64,000 nucleotides of DNA from Diatrype stigma (GCA_022225965.2 JAKJXP020000042.1:310001-374000); one strand, 5' to 3'; counted from the first letter of the stretch, positions 1-10,974 are shown. Translations and numbers: made by a program. Notes: a model not told the origin generated them from the letters alone.

Positions 1-908
1 AGCTGCCGGCATGCATCTTCGGGGAAGTGTCACAAGGCTGTTAAGGGTACCTCATTCCGGGAGTACCCGAAGGCGAATAGACAGGTCTGATGTAATCCAT
101 CGCCACACCCCCTCACCGAAGTTGTAGTGCGTTTCCATGCAGAGACGTCGAGAAATGCATTCTGTGATGGTATAGTGATAAGTAGTGTATACTGTTACTA
201 TTGGCTCTTGTTCGCTGCCACCTACATAATGGAGGGACGGGACATGTATTGTCGTGGGGGGCTGTGTTCACCGAAGACATGACCTCCTATTCTGAACCCT
301 GTTTGCCGCTCGCATTGGAATCATGCAAGTGTTGGACCTACTCTGCAACCCCCTGTCACAAGGGAAGACTGCCGAGCACTGTTCGTAGCAGGATTTACAG
401 GCAGGATAATGGAACACAAGACTATTGGACCATGATGGGACGCAAGGTTGCAGCATAACTACCTCGGGGTTAGGATGGTCAGCAGCCACCAGTGGCCCAT
501 AGTGTAAGCTTACCCTTAAAAGCTGTATTAGATATAAACGAGTCACTTTATATTACTACGTTTTGCATGACGGAACAAGTACTTACTGGTGGTTTCTGGG
601 TGGTACATTATTGGTACCCCTTTCAGAAGCCTAAATTCGACCCGGAGTATGTACAATCCCCTTATTATATGCAGGATGCTTCCACGCAGGGGTGTGGTTA
701 TGAACACTAATAACCCGAACTCTATAGTTTTTATTGCCGATGTGAAAGCGAGGCTGCGTACTTGTGGTGGGAGCTTTCCCATGACCCGAGTTTCCTCTCT
801 CCTTATGCATACTTCCTTGAACTACCTTTCATATAGAAATGGAAGCAGATTCCACAGGAAATTACGAACAGCGTTATCTTATAGTTCGTGGAAGCATACA
901 CGCCCCAC
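1..908. other. Spacer without a recognisable gene
   Basis: Short overlapping reading frames occur on both strands, but none shows a known domain, codon-like composition or credible splice sites. The right part is presumably the upstream region of the UstYa-like gene starting at about 909. Confidence 0.5.
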
Positions 909-1756
909 ATGATGTTCCTCAGAGAGAGTTCCAAGAAAGACTCCTATGAGCCACTTTCTAATAAAGTGGAAGATGACAGTTCCCAGGCATCCATTGGCGA
1001 AACACCTAGACCTTGGAGACCGGAAGCAACGACCTGGGTTCACTCTCGAAACCTAGCAATTGTAACATGGGCTGTTATCTCCGCCGTGGTTGGATTTATC
1101 ACTGGAATGCTTCTCATGAGGAGCATCTTGAACACCACAGGTAGACATTCGTCTGAACATGGAGCATCCCATATACAGCTCCCCACCATTCTACGTGATT
1201 TTGTCTACTCTTCACCCTTTTCTCGAGAACCCCCACAAGGCGAGGCATCAGGGGCAGCATCCGAACCAATCTGGGATGCATTGGTACCCAGTGAGTTGCA
1301 ATGACCACCTACACCAATCTGCTTGATCCATAGCAAAGGCCAGCTTCCACTGACAAGTAAGTAGACGGTCTAGGATACTTTCAAGATGATAATATTGCGC
1401 CGCACGTCTCTATACCGACTGTTATCCACCAATTACACTGTCTATACATCATACGGCGTAGCTTTTATTCTCGGTCCCAAGACCTTCAGGAGTTCGACTT
1501 CGGCAAAAATCGCACCTTGCACGTCTCTCACTGCTTTGACTATCTCCAGCAAGGCCTGACTTGCTCATCAGATACTACGATCGAGCCCGCTGTTAACGTT
1601 TCTGATCCAAATGGGTTCCTCGGCAGCGGCTTCTTGCGGGAATGCAGTGACTACGATACTTTGAAGCAGTTCCTGGAGGAGCGGAGGGTGTTCAATGCCA
1701 CCGGATTCCTAGCACATGGGCTTCATAATGGCCACGTGCATCTAGATATCAGTTGA
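909..1756 (+). CDS. UstYa-like (DUF3328) protein, middle splicing unresolved
   Basis: UstYa-family proteins are fungal membrane-anchored oxidases or cyclases, best known from RiPP pathways such as ustiloxin. The first exon, from the ATG pair at 909/912, encodes a hydrophilic start (ESSKKDSYEPLSNK), one transmembrane segment (AIVTWAVISAVVGFITGMLL) and the family-typical stretch FVYSSPFSREPPQ...EPIWDALVP. The last exon (from about 1461, certain from 1490) encodes DFGKNRTLHVSHCFDYLQQ, containing the HxxHC motif, then CSSDTTIEP and EERRVFNATGFL, all characteristic. The join is uncertain. Donors at 1291 (GTGAGT) and 1284 (GTACCC), an acceptor at 1332-1333 and a second intron 1357-1460 are possible, but only the 1284 donor keeps the frame open, and it removes the conserved VP. 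Either a small exon is mis-assigned or the gene carries a frameshift. The second HxxHC copy seen in many members was not found. Confidence 0.72.
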
Positions 1757-2049
1757 CTTCGACCACAGCTTTCGGTATGAGTTGAAAATGGGCACTGACA
1801 ATAAATTCTTGGAAAGACGCATGACTACGGTGTCAGGTAGAAGATTGAAGTCATAGTTTCTCACTGAACTCGGAAGATCCTATGTCTTCCTTACCAATCT
1901 GGGAAATCGTAATGCAATAGTTATTATTCACCTTCTAAGGTGTTTGAGATTGTATATATATATATATTAATATTACGACGAGTGGCTTGAGGAAGCGGAC
2001 CACCAAACGACATTAGCTGAGATGATGTTAGACCTGGGAGACATGCTTT

Positions 2050-3376
2050 GGAAGTCGTCAGCCCGACTCGGCCACTGTGTTGTACCCCAGGAGCCTCGAC
2101 TTCGGGAGGGCAGAGCATCTGATGGCAAGGTTTCGCGGTGCCCTAGAGGGCTATGCGATACGGAAACTATGGCATACCATAGTCTTGTTCATCGAGAAAT
2201 TCTTGCAAAACCCTGATGGCAAGCCGGATGTTTAAAGAGCTCCTCGCACCTACCTTCCGCACTACCGGTCGCTGGGATCTATTAGCAACCATGTACGACA
2301 AAGCGGTTCAAGTATGTCCTCATGACTGGAGGATGTACTACATTCGATTTTACTATGGGTTGGCTTCGTGCTCTCGCACGAACGGCGGCGAGGATATCAC
2401 TCTCGAGACCTGGGAGGAGCTGCTGCTTGAAGTTGCTAAGCCTTCAGGGGCCTACCTAAAACCATGGGCCGGTGATCTCGTCTCCAAAGGCGTGTTGCCG
2501 TGCTTCATCACTCTGGCATTCCCGAAAGATGCAGAGGCCACCACACCGGTCAAAGAGTATTGTGACAAGATCGAAGCGTTCTACAGAGACTTCAGCACGC
2601 TCACGAACCAACAGCCCAACATCTGCATCCTCTACGTTTGGTACTTCACACTGTGCGATGATACTCTTCGAGCAAAGAGGCTTACCAAGGAAATCGTGGT
2701 GCAGTGCCTTGAGATGCTGTCGGGCGACGAGCTGGAGAACGACGCCTGGTCCTCCTGGGATTTGGGTCGGGTCTTTTCAGGACTAGAAGACTTCCCAAAC
2801 GCTCTCGTGGCATGGGAGATGAAGGCTCGGTCGCTCCAAGCCGTGTATGATCAATGGCTGAAGAGAAAAGAAGAATATGAAGTGAAGCTGGCCGCTGGGA
2901 AGCGTGCCAACTCCCCAATCAAGGCCGATGAAGTGAAAACTGAAGACGACAACGAGAACGACAATGATTCCGATAAGCAAGACAAGGGCACTAGAGAAGC
3001 TACGAGACTAGACAGTAATCTAGTAGACGCTGAACCTGATGGCTTGGTAGGCTTTCAAGATCTTCCCTAGATGCCAGTACAGTACTGTGATTACTGCTCG
3101 ATGATCCAGGTTGTCAGCGAAGCGTAGACATGCCTGGATGCGTGCGGGTCGATCCAACTGGACGAAGATTGCTACCAGAAGCTACAGGAGGGCACGTTGC
3201 ATAAGCAAGTGTGCGATAAAAGCCATCATCACTACCACGTCAAAAAACGTGATGAGAAAAGACTAGCCGAGGTGCCGGATGGATCGGTGTTGCGAGGTGA
3301 TCAGACCATGACCCTGGAGGCGTGGAAGCGCGAGATCAAGGCCGATTATGTCGATATTGTCAACTCGGCGGTTTAG
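2050..3376 (+). pseudogene. TPR/STAND-type protein C-terminal part, degraded
   Basis: The first segment (about 2050-2235) reads RSLDFGRAEHLMARFRGALE and IEKFLQNPDGKPD, then hits TAA. Coding resumes one frame over with FKELLAPTFRTT and a helical TPR-like stretch to 3067, so one base appears lost near 2232-2238. The second frame then runs through TAG at 3068-3070 and TAG at 3125-3127 to a final TAG at 3374-3376. Beyond and between these stops it still encodes a Cys/His-rich tail (CDYC, CLDAC, DEDCYQKLQEGTL, VCDKSHHHYHV, then EAWKREIKADY). A similar tail ends many fungal NACHT/NB-ARC-TPR (STAND, incompatibility-like) proteins, from family knowledge. No NTPase or N-terminal effector domain lies upstream, because the UstYa-like gene ends at 1756. 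One frameshift, two in-frame stops and the 5' truncation argue for a pseudogene. CAG-to-TAG changes would fit repeat-induced point mutation but do not prove it. Confidence 0.7.
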
Positions 3377-5112
3377 GGGGGTTTGTTTTTCTTTTTCTTT
3401 CCTACCTTCATGCGTGATCATTCCTCTGAGACTAAGAATGATCGGGCATTGTTCGCAGTACGTAGTTGGTAGGTAGTATTATAAGGAGGTATACGAAGTG
3501 ACAAAGCTGAAGTTTGATATTTTCGTGAGACGGCCAGGCCTGTTCCTGATCGACCGTCGACGCTCGGGAAAGTGCCGACTACGACCTAGTCCAACCGGCG
3601 AATCGGCAGCTTGCCAGCGCACAGTACGAAGATACTGTGAGCGGCCCTTGGACAGTGCGGCTCTATTTGCCGGATGTACATGCCCAGGCAGCCAGGCAAT
3701 GCATGCAACCTAACTACAGGCAGGTAATAACTGCAACTTGTGCCTTCCCCTCAAGCCAACCTCGACAACCCAAGCCCGCGAAAGGATGCGCACCATGAAA
3801 GGGAGAAGGGATGGCCTCTTTAAAATTGAACTTGACAGAAACCCGCCCGGCCTGCCCTATAGTTGGTTATAGGGCGGGTCTTTGTAAATAGATCTCAAAT
3901 ACATAAGTGTGTTTCACGCTGCTACCTACCTAGGAATTGCACGCAAGGGACAATTCATCTACATACTAGTTATAGGCAGCGGGGGGAGAACTTTGTGTTC
4001 AGACAAGACGCAAGTCATAATTGCTTGCAGCCCGTCCTCCCCACAGTCAGTCGGTGATCCGGGGAAACAGAAGAAACGAAGAGCTGTCTGATCTGTCTTG
4101 TCTCATCTTCTTCACCCGCTGTCTGCGCTAAGTTGGACAGATAACGTCCTTAAGTTGTCCAAGGGATCCCTCCTCATGAGGGAAATAAAAACTAGTCCAG
4201 GATCGACGACAGCCAGCCTCCAAGACTGCCTATCGTGAGGAGGTTGGCCCCGAACGCTACCTTACTATATCCGTTGCTGTGGGGGTTCGCCCAGCAACGC
4301 CCCGTATGTCTGTATGTATTAAGTAATGCTTGCGCCATGCCCCATCTACAAGATGCCTATGAATGCATTGATAGGAAGGCGAGACGCTGCGATTCGAAGT
4401 GAGTAAGGGTCTACTGGCTCGGGTCGCTGTTAGCTTGCCGGTCTGTCCCAGTACCTAGCCCTCCCTTCGTCTCCGCAAAGGGGGAGGAGGGGTTGGATTT
4501 CCCTCCGGTTAGGTATCTATCTACCCAAGGTAGTGTTGGGCTTGATTAGGCCGTTTCTCTTTTAGGATGGCGAAATAGAGACAGCCAGCGAGCGAGCGAG
4601 GAGAGGGGTGCCGTCCGAGACATGTCAAAGCAGAAGAAGCAAAAGCGTTCATTGCTGATCGCACGATGGTTCGCAGTGTATGCCACTTTGTCTGAAACAT
4701 GAGATCCTCCGGGAAAGCTCTGTATCAAAGATCACGTACACACAGATAGATGGCCAAGAAACGCGGATAATCTGTTGGAAACAGCACGGCGCAGAAGGAA
4801 GTGTAGTTATATACCAGATTTGATGTTTATTTCTATTTTGTTGTAAATGTTTGACTAACTAACAAGTAACTATCAAGCGCAACTGGCGCGATATGGATAT
4901 CATGCAAGACCGTCCCCAAGATTATAGCCTCCAACGCCTGTCTGTCCGCCTGTCCGTCCGTCCGTCCATCCTCCCCAGAAAAGTTGTAATAAAACATATA
5001 TATGTAGCTCTCCAACCCCGAATCTCAGAGTAGAGATGGGGGCAGGTCGCAATTAATAAAAAGAAGAGAAGAGTTAAGTTCGAACGATTCAATCGCGCGT
5101 GAGACCTGGCCA
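3377..5112. other. Spacer, 1.7 kb
   Basis: No gene is supported. Only short overlapping frames and simple sequence are seen, including a (TCCG)n-like run near 4946-4968. The right end is the 3' flank of the minus-strand Myb-like gene. Confidence 0.5.
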
Positions 5113-5970
5113 TCACCTCCAAGTCCCGTGTATCTTGCCCCGGCGCGCCGCCCTCGGCTTTAGCCCGATGTCGCCATTAGCCATCAGGGTCTTCCACCGT
5201 CGCCCGCAGCTGCCGCGGTCCTTCCTGCTCCCGATGTTCCCGAAGCTCTTCCCGATCTCCTCCCACTCCGATTTGGAGAGCTTGAGCTTCTCCAGCACCA
5301 GCTCGACCAGTACCTGGTCATCCTCCTTGCTCCACACCTCGCCGTCGGCCTCGACCTCGGCCTCCGTGCCTTCTGCTGCATTGCCCGCTTCTGGCGCACT
5401 GCTGCTGCTGCTTTTGCTGCTGCTCCCCTGTACTTCTAGGCTGTGGAAGTCGGCGCGCCCGAGGCCGAGAGGGATGACCTCCGGCGCAATGCGAGCGCGC
5501 TTCGGTGTCGACGGTCGCGCCTCCTCCTCGTGCTCCTCGCCGTCATCGCTGCTGTCGTCGCGGCCCATGTCGTCGTCCGCGGCCCTGCGCCTCTTGTTCG
5601 CGCCGCGGGGAGGCGCCCTCTTGACGACCTTCTTGCGCGGGAGGAGCTCGCCGTTGCTGCTGGCGCGCGCCTTGGCGCCGGACGACCGGAGGCGCAGCTT
5701 CATGGGGCTGGGCGACGGCAGGACGGCGTGCGACAGGGGCGGGGTCGGCAGCGACGAGAGCCGGTCGCTGTCGCTGTCGCTGCTGGGTGCGGGCGCCGTC
5801 AGGATCGATTGCAGCGCGCGGCACGAGCTGAAGATGCTGCCGATGGCGTTCTGCGCGCTGCTGCTGGGCGGGCTGGACGGTGGCGACGCAAATAGCGACG
5901 TCTGCAATCGGGTCATGGGCGGATGCGGCTGGTGCGACGAGTCGCACGAGAGCGCGGAAGGCATCAGCAT
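5113..5970 (-). CDS. Myb/SANT-like DNA-binding protein, 285 aa
   Basis: This is probably a nuclear DNA- or chromatin-binding protein. The single exon has a Ser/Pro-rich low-complexity N-terminus, basic nuclear-localisation-like patches (PRKKVVKRAPPRGANKRRRA, near residue 115), an acidic stretch (DDSSDDGEEHEEE) and a C-terminal Myb/SANT-like module from about residue 212. That module starts WSKEDDQVLVELVLEKLKLS and ends RGSCGRRWKTLMANGDIGLK, with the first tryptophan and the RRWKTL recognition helix typical of the fold. The same C-terminal module is common in uncharacterised ascomycete proteins. Two in-frame ATGs lie at the start (5970 and 5964); the first is used. The long open antisense frames are GC-rich shadows. 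The target is unknown. The fold call is firm, the function only inferred. Confidence 0.82.
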   Translation of the reverse strand: MLMPSALSCDSSHQPHPPMTRLQTSLFASPPSSPPSSSAQNAIGSIFSSCRALQSILTAPAPSSDSDSDRLSSLPTPPLSHAVLPSPSPMKLRLRSSGAKARASSNGELLPRKKVVKRAPPRGANKRRRAADDDMGRDDSSDDGEEHEEEARPSTPKRARIAPEVIPLGLGRADFHSLEVQGSSSKSSSSSAPEAGNAAEGTEAEVEADGEVWSKEDDQVLVELVLEKLKLSKSEWEEIGKSFGNIGSRKDRGSCGRRWKTLMANGDIGLKPRAARRGKIHGTWR

Positions 5971-8191
5971 CGTGGGCGGTGTATAGAAGTGTTGCGCGGT
6001 AAGTGCGCGGGTTGTGCGATGGTGTTGGAATCGATCCTTAGCTGAGGGTGTCGCAACTCAGGTGGATGCGACACCGCGATCGAGATGGAGGGTGAATGCG
6101 ACGAGGAATGCGACAAAGCGGAAGTAGACAGGCTTGTCATGCAATTTTGTTTCTGTGCTCCTTTATATATTCCGAGATAGTATGCGATACTCTGAGACCA
6201 AGTAATGAAATCCAAAAAGAGAGTGTGCGACGGTTGTTGGCGTTGTTGGGTGTGTGTGGTGTGTATGTATGGAATGTGTGATGTGGTAAAGGTGAAGAAA
6301 AGCGGGAGGAGTTGGGGGACACCAGAGGAGACGAATGCGCCTAATAAGATACATGAGAGGGCCCTGTCAAAAGGCAAAGTGCTCGCATGCGGGCAGCGTT
6401 GCGCCCGGCCGCCGCATCCCCCCAAGCCCTGTCAACCCTGCGAAGAGGGAGGGAGAGACAGGGACCACAGGGTAAAGAGGCGCGCGGGCAAGCAAGTAAC
6501 CCCCAATACCCAGTAGTGAAAATGGTGGGTTGCTACTAAAACTGGTGTGGGCCCGATAGTTAAATAGCCCACCCACACCACTTCATCTTTAATAAGACAC
6601 CCTGACTAATAGACATGAGGATGAGGATGAGGTAAGAAAAGTTTGACCGCGTAATTATGGGAGCAGAAGTGCCTGAAGAGCATGCATATTGCTTTATTAA
6701 TGGCAGTTTTGACTTGGAAATAGGTTCAGCAGTGTGCATGTATCTGCCATAAGTTGCTTGTGGCAGCAGTGCGATGAACCATGCAACCAGCAACAGGGAA
6801 TTTTGCAGTAAATCCTGTCGCCTAGGAGACCAAGGACGAGGTCTCTGGCCTAGTCGCCCATCCAGGTCACTGCTTGAATCTTGGATTTCGGCCTACTGCC
6901 GAAGTAGAGATTACCCGAATTGGGTGTCCTCCTCTCCCTTCCTCGTGTTAAGTAGTCAATCCCTTCAGTACTAGACTACAGGTAACCAGAAGGGGATGGC
7001 CTCTTGTCAAGCCTTTTCCAATGACCTGTTTCCACTCTATACTTGTCCTCTCAGCCCGGGGAGACAGGGAGTTTCCCTTGGCTGATGTAACACCTTAAGT
7101 AATAATGTATTCCCAGCTGTGACAAGACTTGTGCCCTCCGGGTCTTGTGGAAGTGTTGCAAAGACGTCAGCCGTCCAAGGCTGCCTGGTGACTGTCACAG
7201 GATTCGTAATGGACCAACGTTTATGCTGTGACGCACACCATAAATCCCACCACCACAGATGATGGGACATCGAGGGTGCACAGCTACCATAATATTCATG
7301 GACTATTTGGTCGAAGTTACAACTAATTCAGTAGAACCAAATCCTGTAACATTTCGTTGTCGATGGCCGGATAACTGGAGACAGAACCAGTCGATATGCT
7401 CGTATCTCAAACAGCCTTGTCGTCATAAGATGTCATAAGGGTTAATAAGGTACATACAAACCAGTTTTCAACATTGATATGAGCCAAGCATGATAATTGA
7501 TTCTTCTGTATACATGCCTCTATACTCCCAAGCCCTACCAATCTACCATATGCAAGATTGTTTTGTGGTTCGTTTAGCTTCTAATCTGTGACATTTTGTC
7601 AAGGCACAAACCATGTAGGCATTTCACGACAGCCTGCTTGCTCTTTCACTGATTGCTTTTGTAGACTTGGCCCCTCCCTCCCGCTCTTGCATATCGATAA
7701 TGTAACCAGGGAGATATGTAGTTCGAATTCGAAACTGTAGCCCAGGGGCAGTTCTTGCCTCGGGCCATTCTACACGTGTAATCCAGAGCCAGGACCAATT
7801 CGGAAATGCCGCAGGCACTTTATGATGCCACAAGGCCTGGCTTCTTCGTTTTGCCAGAACACCTTCGCACGAACACCACCTTCGGTCGCTCGAATCTTCA
7901 CGAATATACAGCAAATATCCAAAAGAAAACAACGCATGGGGCCGCCATCACGGATGATTGGGCGCACATCTCGAGTCCCGCACAGATGCTCCGAAATGCA
8001 TCACATCGCACTAAAGAACGGACCTACTTCGTTCATAACTAACCACTTGACCCATCGCCAGTCACACATCATGGTCAGATGCCCAAGTGACCGGTTGCTC
8101 ATGTGCGCTGCGAAGGGTGGGCAAAGCCAACCCTGGAAGTGTGGCGGGGTCAACTTACTTACTACCTACTAGGTAGAGGTTTTCGCAGAAA

Positions 8192-8218
8192 ACGCGTCGA
8201 AACGCGTCAAAATCGCGT
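8192..8218. promoter_or_regulatory. Phased cluster of MCB-like ACGCGT motifs
   Basis: Two exact ACGCGT hexamers at 8192-8197 and 8202-8207 are followed by TCGCGT at 8213-8218, spaced 10 and 11 bp, about one helical turn. ACGCGT is the MluI cell-cycle box bound by the fungal MBF complex (Mbp1/Swi6 or Cdc10 type). No recognised gene starts nearby, so a function is only inferred. Confidence 0.3.
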
Positions 8219-8812
8219 CTAGGGTGGGTCTCGTTTAATTGCCTGCAGAGCGGGTTGGCCAATCAGACATTCGAATTGAAAGGCCTTGTCGTCATGGACC
8301 TTTTCATTGGTCAGACACCGCAACGAGTTCGCTCATTCTGTCGAAGTCCCGGCTCACCTAAGCTGCCCGGCGGTTTTGGTGGTGTAGCAATTGGTAAGGT
8401 GGGTTGGTGCCCAGGTGTGGTCACTGGTGGTGGTGTCCTGCTCTTCTGGTTCCTGTTACCGCGCGACATGCTTTGCGCGATATTGTGTCCTCAGAGCCAC
8501 ATCTTTCCTCGGAGCACCGCTATTTTACGTTATCTTCTTACTTAGCCTTGTGAAGGGGATAAGGTATGTAGCAAGAAAGACGAGGAAGAAATAGTAATGG
8601 CACAGATAAGGGTTCACGTGAAAGGCTGTATTCGATGTAAGCCAAATAGGGATTCCATAACCTGTACCAACATCATATGGTAGGTACGCCCGGTTACCAT
8701 AGTATATACTGTGCGCTAGTCCGTCTACAGTGCGAACCTTACTCGAAGGTCGCTCCAAAAATGACACCGTACGGGATAATTACTAGCACCTGGCAGTAAC
8801 TATGAAGTTCGA

Positions 8813-8859
8813 AGACCCTCAAAACAGACCCTCAGAATAGACCCTCAGAATAGACCCTC
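8813..8859 (+). repeat. 13-bp tandem repeat, four copies
   Basis: The core AGACCCTC recurs at 8813, 8826, 8839 and 8852 with an exact 13-bp period; the copies at 8826 and 8839 are followed by the same five bases (AGAAT). This is a short minisatellite with no coding context. Confidence 0.85.
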
Positions 8860-9110
8860 GCTTACTCCCGAGCCGGATCTCCATGCAGCAGTCCATAAGA
8901 TCGACATAACTATATTTCCCTTTACTAAGCAGTCGCCAGTTTGGTTTCTTGAGATACTATATCATAACAAAGGAGACCGAAAGTTTATACTACACCCTCA
9001 GTTCAACGAGCTTCTACTCGGCTTGTTAGTGCAGGTTTCTCTTCTCATATACCTACACTGCTATACCAGGTTGGCATAGCCAATCACCGCCATGAGGCGG
9101 TCTCTGGTTT

Positions 9111-10010
9111 TCAAGCTTCGCCGAGAGGCGTCCACCGGCCAGCCTCGACATCCTCCCTGACTCTTCTCGCTACATCCGGCGGCGCCTCGCCAAAGTGATG
9201 CGTCTCCTCCAGCCACTTCTTCTCCTCCTCCGTGCTCTCTATCCCCTGAATGGAATTGCGGTACGGGTAACGCCCGAAACGGTCAACGATGGGCTTGTGG
9301 ACGTCCATCAGCTTGGCCATCCAGAAGCACCAGCTGGCCGCCGTGACGTCGGCGCCCTGCGGCGACCCGGCGCTGAACACCCGCTGGAAGCCGTAGACGT
9401 CGGAGAGGATCGCCTCCCGGTCGCGCCGGTTGGGGTCCGTCAGGCCCGTGACCTGTTCGACCGTCGCGCGGGTCTCCTCGGTGAACGCCAGTCCGATCTC
9501 CTGCCCCTCCCGCGTGGGGTTGTGGAGAAGCGGGGCGCCCCAGCAGAGCCGCAGGACGATCCAGTAGTCCAGCGACGCGCCCAGGCCCTTCCACCGCGCC
9601 CACGTGTCCGGGCGCTGCTCCAGCGGGAGCGCCAGCCAGGCCCGCGCCAGCTTGTAGGAAACCGGGTCGAAGTAGGAGTTCGTCCAGCGGCCGTCGACGC
9701 TCTTGGAGCTGCACAGCCGCCGGGGCGCCTGGTCCAGCAGCATCTGCAATCCCAGGCACTGGGTCGGGAACTCGGGGCTCGACGGCGGCGGGAGGAATTC
9801 CATCATGTCCGGCATGTTGTCCAGTCCGATCTTGCTCAGGGTCTTGAGCACCGACAAGGTGTGCTCATCGCTCTTTGGGGGTGTGCCGGTGAACATGAAG
9901 CGCCCCACTTCGTTGAAATCCAAGGGTTCGGTTTTCGAGAAAGGGACGCCATCTTCTACAATTGTTTGGAAGAGTGCCGGAGTGAGGATTGATTTTAAGT
10001 CTGCTGCCAT
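9111..10010 (-). CDS. DUF924 family protein, 299 aa
   Basis: A single-exon protein of the DUF924 family, a TPR-like alpha-helical fold found in bacteria and fungi whose biochemical role is unsettled. Family-typical stretches are ILTPALFQTIVEDGVPFS at the start, RFMFTGTPPKSDEHT, then CLGLQMLLDQAPRRL (the family LLLDQ.PR signature, near residue 90), DGRWTNSYFDPVSYKLAR, LDYWIVLR, FTEETRATVEQ, ILSDVYGFQRVF and MDVHKPIVDRFGRYPYRNS, ending TEEEKKWLEE and VARRVREDVEAGRWTPLG. The ATG at 10010 lies in GACTATGG. An in-frame TTG two codons upstream is not needed. The length is normal and no break is seen. It probably acts in the cytosol, as there is no signal peptide. A substrate cannot be named. Confidence 0.88.
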   Translation of the reverse strand: MAADLKSILTPALFQTIVEDGVPFSKTEPLDFNEVGRFMFTGTPPKSDEHTLSVLKTLSKIGLDNMPDMMEFLPPPSSPEFPTQCLGLQMLLDQAPRRLCSSKSVDGRWTNSYFDPVSYKLARAWLALPLEQRPDTWARWKGLGASLDYWIVLRLCWGAPLLHNPTREGQEIGLAFTEETRATVEQVTGLTDPNRRDREAILSDVYGFQRVFSAGSPQGADVTAASWCFWMAKLMDVHKPIVDRFGRYPYRNSIQGIESTEEEKKWLEETHHFGEAPPDVARRVREDVEAGRWTPLGEA

Positions 10011-10742
10011 AGTCAAAACTATCTGGAGACTGATAAAGGTAGGTCTATTTTGCTAAAGATAGAGCTGTGGGACGTTGCGTTGATGAACGATTGTCTTGTT
10101 GATGTAACGGAACAACCTCTGAGTTGAGATGGCGGAGTCTCGAAGTAAATAGCGATTTCGGCCCCCACACTACCTACCCGATCGGATATATCCCATACGA
10201 TACGGTATCGTAGGGGCCATTTGTTGTCGACGCTAGTGCTTATTCAGACTGCAGGGTACTACTTACACAGGTAGTGCTCGGACTGATTAGTTCATACCTT
10301 GCGGATGTGTGGTCAGCAAGATCTTTTTGAAGTGGACTGGTTCATGCAAGTCGTTAGATCTGGGGGGAAGGGGGGTGGCGATCATGAACTGTCCCTGGGC
10401 AAGAATCATCACCACGTTCAATGAGCCCAGGACTTTGTAGACATACATATCCTTGTACAGGACTATACTATCACGGCGTCGTTAGGAAGCTGGATTCAAG
10501 GAGTCAGTCGGTAATCAGGTCTCGCTATTGACTACTTCGTACAGCCGGAAGTTCAGTGTCTGGTTCAGTAAATGGTTTCGTTAAACCTCAGTACCTCAAG
10601 CAATTGAACCTGGTGATGCGGTACATTGCTAGTGGTATTTCAGCCATTGCCAGCCGCTGGGATGAACGCCCTACAACCGAGGGCAGTCTGGAGGGTAGCC
10701 AATATTAGTACAATTAAAAGACCAACCTACTAACAATTCAAA
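10011..10742. other. Spacer upstream of the DUF924 gene
   Basis: The left end is the promoter side of the minus-strand DUF924 gene. A short near-palindrome (ATACGATACGGTATCGTA) lies at 10195-10212. No gene is seen. Confidence 0.45.
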
Positions 10743-10958
10743 GCCAGGTTGGTGTAGTGGTTAGCACACTTGAAATTCTGCCCAAAAAAACAAATGGTCA
10801 ACACAGAAAAAGTGAAAGACCTTGGGTTCGATTCCTTGTGGCTGTACAAGTGTACACCGCAGAACGGGCAACTCTTCCGCCCTGTGTGCTACCTCCACAA
10901 AACGGCAGAGATCAAATGGCAAGAAAAAGGAGACCCAGGTTCGATTCCTGGACCAGGC
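10743..10958 (+). ncRNA. tRNA-like Pol III unit with two B boxes
   Basis: At 10743 a tRNA-like 5' half begins: GCCAGGT as a 5' acceptor strand, then TGGTGTAGTGGTTAGCACA (10750-10768), a near-perfect A box whose D-stem can pair. At 10938-10948 lies an exact B box, GGTTCGATTCC, inside a perfect 5-bp T-arm (CCAGG/CCTGG). It is followed by ACCAGGC, which pairs with the 5' strand at six of seven positions. Seven T residues at 10968-10974 would terminate Pol III. Oddly, a second exact GGTTCGATTCC occurs at 10825-10835, and A box to distal B box spans about 190 bp, far longer than a normal tRNA. No standard anticodon arm could be drawn, so no amino acid is assigned. It could be a tRNA gene with a large insertion or partial duplication, a tRNA-derived SINE head, or a novel Pol III RNA. 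Confidence 0.5.
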
Positions 10959-10967
10959 AAAGAATTA

Positions 10968-10974
10968 TTTTTTT
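10968..10974 (+). terminator. T-run, probable Pol III terminator
   Basis: Seven consecutive T residues lie ten bases after the tRNA-like 3' acceptor strand, a position usual for RNA polymerase III termination. Confidence 0.5.

Larger units (their letters stand above)
5971..9110. other. Spacer, 3.1 kb
   Basis: The left 600 bp are upstream of the Myb-like gene and pyrimidine-rich on its sense strand. The rest has no supported gene; frames near 7806-8172 and 8255-8545 lack recognisable domains. It does hold a phased cluster of MCB-like hexamers (8192-8218) and a 13-bp tandem repeat (8813-8859), listed separately. Confidence 0.5.

Noticed and set aside
5099..5986. Long plus-strand frame opposite the Myb-like gene
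   Set aside because: It is a GC-rich antisense shadow with Ser/Arg/Leu runs and no domain; the minus-strand frame has the clear Myb/SANT module.
9195..9992. 265-codon plus-strand frame opposite the DUF924 gene
   Set aside because: Antisense shadow of a well-supported DUF924 protein; composition is Arg/Pro/Ala-rich without domain.
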